Source of the DNA: Methylocystis sp.
GTDB lineage: Bacteria; Pseudomonadota; Alphaproteobacteria; Rhizobiales; Beijerinckiaceae
Direction: 5' to 3'
Assembly: GCA_023253795.1 (NCBI GenBank)
Contig: JALRFG010000052.1
Span: 1-10,682 of the forward strand
DNA length: 10,682 nt
The notes beneath the pieces are model-generated. The model did not search any database, had not been told where the DNA came from, and was given only the letters and a program-made list of their open reading frames with translations. Positions 7,285 through 10,682 of the stretch are shown piece by piece. The translations under genes were made by a program, and so were the position numbers. Positions within the stretch are counted from its first letter, which is position 1, and the number at the start of each line of letters is the position of its first letter.

Positions 7285-8325
7285 ATGTCTCGACTCGGGA
7301 TCGCCGTCGCCGGCTTCGCCCTGCTGGCGCCGTTTGCAGCGCATGCGGGGGATTTGCGCGCTGACGCCAACGCCGTTTTCAAGCCCATCGATCCGGCCAG
7401 CGTCGCATCGGTTGTGAAGGGCAATGAACTCTCCGCCGCGCGCATTGATCTGGGTCGCCAGCTTTTCTTTGATCCGCGCCTGTCGAAAAGCCAGGTCATC
7501 AGCTGCAACAGCTGCCACAATCTCTCCACGGGCGGCGTCGACGCCGGCCCGACGTCGATTGGCCACAACTGGGAGAAGGGCCCGCGTCGCGCGCCCAGCG
7601 TTCTCAACGCGGTCTTCAACGTCGCCCAGTTTTGGGATGGTCGTGCGCCTGACCTGAAGGCGCAGGCCAAGGGACCGGTGCAGGCGGCGGGTGAAATGGC
7701 CAACACCTCGGCCAACGCCGAGAAGATGATGCGCAGCATTCCGGCCTATGCGACCGCCTTTAAAGCGGCCTTCCCCAATGACGCCAATCCGGTGAGCTTC
7801 GACAACATGGCGCTGGCGATCGAGGCCTTTGAGGCGACGCTCACCACGCCGAATTCGAAACTCGACAAATTCCTCAAGGGCGATGATTCGGCCTTGAATG
7901 ACAGCGAGAAAAAGGGCCTGCGTCTGTTTATGGACAAGGGATGCTCGGGTTGTCACAACGGCGTGAATATTGGCGGCGGCGACTATCAGAAGTTCGGCGT
8001 CGCGCAGCATCCGGGCGCGGAGATCATCTCGCAGTCCGATAAGGGCCGCTCCAAGATCACCGGCAAATCCGAGGATGATTTCGTGTTCCGCGTCGCGCCG
8101 CTGCGCAACGTCGCGCTGCGTCCGCCGTATTTCCACAGCGCAACCGCCTGGACGCTGGAGGAGGCCGTCACGGTGATGGCCAAATACCAGCTGGGCCAGA
8201 CCCTGTCGGCTGACGAGACAGCGGCGATCGTCGCTTTCCTCGGCGCGCTGTCGGGCGATCAGCCGAAGGTGGTTTACCCTGTCATGGGCGCGAGCACCAA
8301 AGACACGCCGCATCCGCAGCCCTGA
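7285..8325 (+). CDS. Periplasmic di-haem cytochrome c peroxidase
   Basis: The 346-residue protein belongs to the bacterial di-haem cytochrome c peroxidase/MauG family, which reduces H2O2 to water with electrons from c-type cytochromes. A signal peptide (1-21, cleavage after AHA) directs it to the periplasm for haem attachment. Two CxxCH sites are present: CNSCH at 74-78 (N-terminal haem) and CSGCH at 220-224 (C-terminal haem). Family blocks follow: QLFFDPRLS before the first haem, FWDGRAPDLKAQAKGP between the haems, and PLRNVALRPPYFH plus TLEEAV near the C-terminus. The length is normal. The ATG at 7285 is chosen because AGGGGAG lies seven bases upstream and a standard signal peptide begins there, although the frame stays open to the left. 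It is followed by its own terminator, so it is not in the pmo operon. MauG-type maturation activity is less likely, as no amine dehydrogenase genes are visible. MCA-type surface cytochrome c peroxidases occur in methanotrophs, but this one shows no surface-anchoring feature. Confidence 0.92.
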   Translation: MSRLGIAVAGFALLAPFAAHAGDLRADANAVFKPIDPASVASVVKGNELSAARIDLGRQLFFDPRLSKSQVISCNSCHNLSTGGVDAGPTSIGHNWEKGPRRAPSVLNAVFNVAQFWDGRAPDLKAQAKGPVQAAGEMANTSANAEKMMRSIPAYATAFKAAFPNDANPVSFDNMALAIEAFEATLTTPNSKLDKFLKGDDSALNDSEKKGLRLFMDKGCSGCHNGVNIGGGDYQKFGVAQHPGAEIISQSDKGRSKITGKSEDDFVFRVAPLRNVALRPPYFHSATAWTLEEAVTVMAKYQLGQTLSADETAAIVAFLGALSGDQPKVVYPVMGASTKDTPHPQP

Positions 8326-8346
8326 TTCTGACTGAGAATCGAGATG

Positions 8347-8380
8347 AAGGACGCGCCGAAAGGCGCGTCCTTTTTTCTTT
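8347..8380 (+). terminator. Rho-independent terminator of the peroxidase gene
   Basis: GGACGCGCC (8349-8357) pairs perfectly with GGCGCGTCC (8362-8370) around a GAAA tetraloop, and is followed by TTTTTTCTTT. Two further A-T pairs extend the stem. It lies about 20 bases past the stop and separates the peroxidase gene from the pmo operon. Confidence 0.95.
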
Positions 8381-8580
8381 CCGGGATGGATGCGGCCCTT
8401 GGGCGCAAAGACGCTGTGGATTGTCCATATTGTCGCAATCAAACTGGCGGGGCGCATTTTTCGACCAGTAAGGCTGAAGAGTGATGGCGCCAGTTAAGTG
8501 ATATATTTTATAATTGATTGTTTTTAAAGTAATTAATTAAAATCCTGCTATCGCAGACAATCGGCCCACTCACCCACGTA

Positions 8581-8600
8581 GGGTAGGCTATAACCTATCC
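8581..8600. repeat. Inverted repeat upstream of the pmoC promoter candidate
   Basis: GGGTAGG (8581-8587) and CCTATCC (8594-8600) are complementary except for one G-T position, around CTATAA. It could be an operator or, if transcribed, a small hairpin. Confidence 0.4.
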
Positions 8601-8642
8601 ACTGGGGCAGATTATACTATTCGATAGAGAGGATTTACTATC

Positions 8643-8671
8643 TTATTGGGTATTGTTCTTTATTGTATGAG
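8643..8671 (+). promoter_or_regulatory. Candidate sigma-70 promoter for pmoC
   Basis: TTATTG (8643-8648) and TATGAG (8666-8671) are separated by 17 bp in an AT-rich setting, predicting a start near 8678 and a leader of about 285 bases. Other -10-like boxes nearby (TATACT 8613-8618, TATAAC 8589-8594) lack a good -35. The choice is tentative. Confidence 0.3.
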
Positions 8672-8963
8672 TTGTGATGAATGGGCCACGCTAAGCATGG
8701 ACCTTCCCTGAGAGGGGACGTAACTTGCTTGGACGGCGACATCGGTGTTTCGTCCGATAACAACAAGCGGCGAGATCCTTATTTGGAGAGCTAGTCTTTC
8801 CGAGTTTGGTGAAGACCGCGCATCAAGGGCGGGTTGAACGCGTGACTACAGTGTTGGTTCGCGGGAAGGCTCATCTGAAACGAGGACGAAGCGGCTCTGT
8901 TCTGGGAGGCGGAGCGGGACCGGTCACGCGCATATCCCTGGGAGCACTTAGAGGAGAGAGAGT

Positions 8964-9734
8964 ATGAGCTCTACGACTGACACAGCTGCTCGCGCAGCTG
9001 CTGGCGCAGATACGGTAGTCGATCTGCGCGGCATGTGGATTGGCCTTGTTCTGCTGAACACGTTTTACCTGATCGTTCGTATTTACGAGCAGGTTTTCGG
9101 TTGGCGCGCTGGCCTTGATTCGTTTGCGCCTGAGTTCCAGACGTATTGGATGTCGATCCTTTGGACCGAAATCCCGCTGGAGCTGGTTTCCGGTATGGCC
9201 CTTGCTGGCTATCTGTGGAAGACCCGCGACCGTAACATCGACGCGGTTTCGCCGCGCGAAGAGACGCGCCGCATTGTTGTCCTGGTTCAGTGGCTGGTTG
9301 TTTACGCCGCCGCCATTTACTGGGGCGCTTCGTTCTTCACGGAGCAGGACGGCACGTGGCACATGACGGTTATCCGTGACACGGACTTCACGCCGTCGCA
9401 CATCATCGAGTTCTACATGAGCTATCCGATTTATTCGGTGATCGCGGTCGGCGCGTTCTTCTATGCGCGCACCCGCATCCCGTATTTCTCGCATGGCTAC
9501 TCGCTGGCGTTCCTGATCGTGGCCATTGGTCCGTTCATGATCATCCCGAACGTCGGCCTGAACGAGTGGGGTCACACCTTCTGGTTCATGGAAGAGCTGT
9601 TCGTTGCGCCGCTGCATTGGGGCTTCGTGTTCTTCGGCTGGATGGCTCTCGGCGTGTTCGGCGTCGTGCTGCAGATCCTCGGCCGCATCCATGCCCTCGT
9701 CGGCAAGGATGGCGTTGCTCTGCTGACGCAGTAA
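8964..9734 (+). CDS. pmoC: Particulate methane monooxygenase subunit C
   Basis: PmoC is the integral membrane subunit of the copper enzyme that oxidises methane to methanol, in a trimer of PmoA, PmoB and PmoC in the intracytoplasmic membranes. The 256-residue protein has the usual length and several membrane helices after a short polar N-terminus. All ligands reported for the PmoC copper sites are visible: Asp129, His133 and His146 (EQDGTWH and TPSH; the CuC site) and Asn200, His204 and His218 (NEWGH and PLHW; the CuD site). The invariant block IRDTDFTPSHIIEFYMSYP is intact. GAGGAG at 8951-8956 sets the ATG. It is the first gene of the pmoCAB order, with pmoA 188 bases downstream. T-ending codons (GTT, CTT, GCT) are common, as expected for a very highly expressed gene. 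Type II methanotrophs often carry several pmoC copies; adjacency to pmoA makes this an operon copy. Confidence 0.98.
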   Translation: MSSTTDTAARAAAGADTVVDLRGMWIGLVLLNTFYLIVRIYEQVFGWRAGLDSFAPEFQTYWMSILWTEIPLELVSGMALAGYLWKTRDRNIDAVSPREETRRIVVLVQWLVVYAAAIYWGASFFTEQDGTWHMTVIRDTDFTPSHIIEFYMSYPIYSVIAVGAFFYARTRIPYFSHGYSLAFLIVAIGPFMIIPNVGLNEWGHTFWFMEELFVAPLHWGFVFFGWMALGVFGVVLQILGRIHALVGKDGVALLTQ

Positions 9735-9743
9735 TGTGAATAA

Positions 9744-9779
9744 CCGCCCGCATCCTTCAAAAGATGCGGGCGGATTTTT
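9744..9779 (+). terminator. Terminator-like hairpin between pmoC and pmoA
   Basis: CCGCCCGCATC (9744-9754) pairs perfectly over 11 bp with GATGCGGGCGG (9763-9773), followed by ATTTTTA. It starts ten bases after the pmoC stop and has the form of an intrinsic terminator inside the operon. It could cause partial termination, or mark and protect the 3' end of a processed pmoC message. Confidence 0.8.
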
Positions 9780-9781
9780 AA

Positions 9782-9801
9782 GGGCGCCGTTTACGGCGTT
9801 C
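9782..9801 (+). other. Second hairpin in the pmoC-pmoA spacer
   Basis: GGGCGCCG (9782-9789) pairs with CGGCGTTC (9794-9801) around TTTA, with two G-T wobbles. It begins three bases after the T tract of the preceding terminator-like hairpin. Confidence 0.5.
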
Positions 9802-9847
9802 TGGGGAGAGATCTGGCCGGCTATCGCCGTCCGGGAGCTGGGAGAGG

Positions 9848-9881
9848 CGAGTTCGTCTTTTCTGGCCGCAAAAGAAACTCG
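9848..9881 (+). other. Third hairpin in the pmoC-pmoA spacer
   Basis: CGAGTT (9848-9853) and TCTTTT (9856-9861) pair with AAAAGA (9870-9875) and AACTCG (9876-9881): 12 base pairs with a two-base CG bulge on the left arm and the loop CTGGCCGC. It ends 28 bases before the pmoA ribosome binding site. Confidence 0.5.
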
Positions 9882-9922
9882 GGGCCTTTAAGGATTTCCG
9901 AGACACACCAAGGAGAAGAGTA

Positions 9923-10681
9923 ATGTCACAATCGAAAAGCGGGGGAGCGGTCGGTCCGTTCAACTCGGTCGCTGAGGCGGCGGGTTGCGTTCAGACGGTC
10001 GACTGGTGTCTTCTTGTTCTGCTGTTCTTCGCCGTTCTCGGCGGTTATCACGTCCACTTCATGCTGACGGCGGGCGACTGGGACTTCTGGATTGACTGGA
10101 AGGATCGTCGTATGTGGCCGACGGTTGTGCCGATTCTGGGCGTGACCTTCGCTGCGGCTTCGCAGGCTTTCTGGTGGGTTAACTTCCGTCTTCCGTTCGG
10201 CGCCGTTTTCGCGGCTCTGGGCCTTCTGATCGGTGAGTGGATCAACCGCTACGTGAACTTCTGGGGCTGGACGTATTTCCCGATCAGCCTGGTGTTCCCG
10301 TCTGCTCTGATGGTTCCGGCGATCTGGCTTGACGTCATCCTGCTTCTTTCTGGCTCCTATGTGATCACGGCTGTTGTCGGTTCGCTGGGCTGGGGTCTGC
10401 TGTTCTACCCGAACAACTGGCCGGCCATCGCCGCCTTCCACCAGGCGACGGAGCAGCATGGTCAGCTGATGACGCTGGCGGATCTGATCGGCCTCCACTA
10501 CGTCCGCACGTCGATGCCGGAATACATCCGCATGGTCGAGCGCGGCACGCTGCGCACGTTCGGTAAGGACGTTGTGCCGGTTGCGGCGTTCTTCTCCGGC
10601 TTCGTGTCGATGATGGTTTACTTCCTGTGGTGGTTCATGGGCCGCTGGTATTCGACGACCAAGCGCATTGAGACCATCTAA
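9923..10681 (+). CDS. pmoA: Particulate methane monooxygenase subunit A
   Basis: PmoA is the second membrane subunit of particulate methane monooxygenase and the standard marker gene for methanotrophs. The 252-residue protein is full length with about seven membrane helices. Conserved family blocks are present: HVHFMLTAGDWDFWIDWKDRR near residues 43-63, NFWGWTYFPISLVFP, PNNWPAI, and RTSMPEYIRMVERGTLRTFG in the C-terminal third. The sequence fits the conventional PmoA1 type of Methylocystis/Methylosinus rather than the divergent PmoA2 type, by recognition. AAGGAG at 9910-9915 lies seven bases before the ATG. The stop ends at 10681, one base before the window edge, so pmoB is not visible. Codon use matches pmoC. 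Paralogous ammonia monooxygenase (AmoA) is unlikely given the close methanotroph match. Confidence 0.98.
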   Translation: MSQSKSGGAVGPFNSVAEAAGCVQTVDWCLLVLLFFAVLGGYHVHFMLTAGDWDFWIDWKDRRMWPTVVPILGVTFAAASQAFWWVNFRLPFGAVFAALGLLIGEWINRYVNFWGWTYFPISLVFPSALMVPAIWLDVILLLSGSYVITAVVGSLGWGLLFYPNNWPAIAAFHQATEQHGQLMTLADLIGLHYVRTSMPEYIRMVERGTLRTFGKDVVPVAAFFSGFVSMMVYFLWWFMGRWYSTTKRIETI

Positions 10682-10682
10682 T

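Larger units (their letters stand above)
8381..8963 (+). promoter_or_regulatory. Non-coding control region and probable long leader of the pmo operon
   Basis: No convincing gene lies in these 583 bases. From about 8495 to 8545 the sequence is very AT-rich (TATAAT at 8508-8513, AATTAATTAAAAT), unlike the rest of the window. A dyad (8581-8600), phased CTAT repeats (8594-8643) and a promoter candidate (8643-8671) follow. The remaining 285 or so bases to pmoC are less AT-rich and contain hairpins: AAGCA 8693-8697 with TGCTT 8726-8730, enclosing TCCCT-GAGA-GGGGA (8705-8718), and GGACG 8731-8735 with CGTCC 8751-8755. A GAGGAG site (8951-8956) precedes pmoC by seven bases. Alphaproteobacterial pmo operons are known to start from a sigma-70-type promoter upstream of pmoC; the exact start here is inferred. 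Confidence 0.6.

Noticed and set aside
7123..8457. A 444-codon open frame on the minus strand
   Set aside because: It lies antisense to the complete peroxidase gene, crosses its terminator and matches no family; such frames arise from high GC content opposite a real gene.
8386..8484. A 32-residue plus-strand frame with a CPYC motif just after the peroxidase terminator
   Set aside because: It begins right after a strong terminator, has no ribosome binding site and no further support; CPYC alone in so short a frame can be chance.
8495..8660. Possible insertion-sequence remnant in the AT-rich part of the pmo upstream region
   Set aside because: No terminal inverted repeats, target duplication or transposase fragment could be seen.
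8871..9692. A 273-codon minus-strand frame over pmoC
   Set aside because: It mirrors the codon pattern of pmoC and reads as low-complexity charged sequence, with no ribosome binding site evidence.

Overview
The window comes from the chromosome of an alphaproteobacterial (type II) methanotroph of the Methylocystis/Methylosinus group. The evidence is the right end, which carries pmoC followed by pmoA, the first two genes of the particulate methane monooxygenase operon. Their proteins match the Methylocystis/Methylosinus PmoC and PmoA families as I know them, and every PmoC copper ligand is present. The genus is inferred from recognition, not from a search. pmoB would lie just past the right edge.

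Layout, left to right. (1) 1-676: the 3' part of an AMP-forming acyl-CoA synthetase, with an apparent frameshift near 34. (2) 820-987, minus strand: an overlooked 55-residue, Gly/Ala-rich membrane protein with a strong ribosome binding site, a candidate promoter and tandem 3' hairpins ending in an intrinsic terminator. A perfect 17-bp dyad (1142-1158) lies just upstream of its candidate promoter. (3) 1327-3156: a half-size ABC exporter with all nucleotide-binding motifs. (4) 3273-4760: guaB, IMP dehydrogenase, with its own promoter candidate. (5) 4767-7013, minus strand and convergent with guaB: a large outer-membrane protein that joins an Omp25/Omp31-like small barrel to an OprB-like porin. 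(6) 7285-8325: a secreted di-haem cytochrome c peroxidase, divergent from the porin and closed by a textbook terminator. (7) 8381-8963: a non-coding region with an AT-rich stretch, a dyad, phased short repeats, a promoter candidate and a probable long structured leader. (8) 8964-9734 pmoC and 9923-10681 pmoA, separated by 188 bases holding a terminator-like hairpin and two further hairpins.

How the parts relate. PmoC and PmoA are membrane subunits of the copper enzyme that oxidises methane to methanol. The peroxidase would act in the periplasm and the porin in the outer membrane. The other genes are general metabolism and transport, and nothing in the sequence ties them to methane oxidation beyond proximity. 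The least described items are the 55-residue protein with its control region, the control region upstream of pmoC, and the hairpin series between pmoC and pmoA, which could set the ratio of pmoC to pmoAB message. I see no CRISPR array, tRNA, rRNA or insertion sequence.
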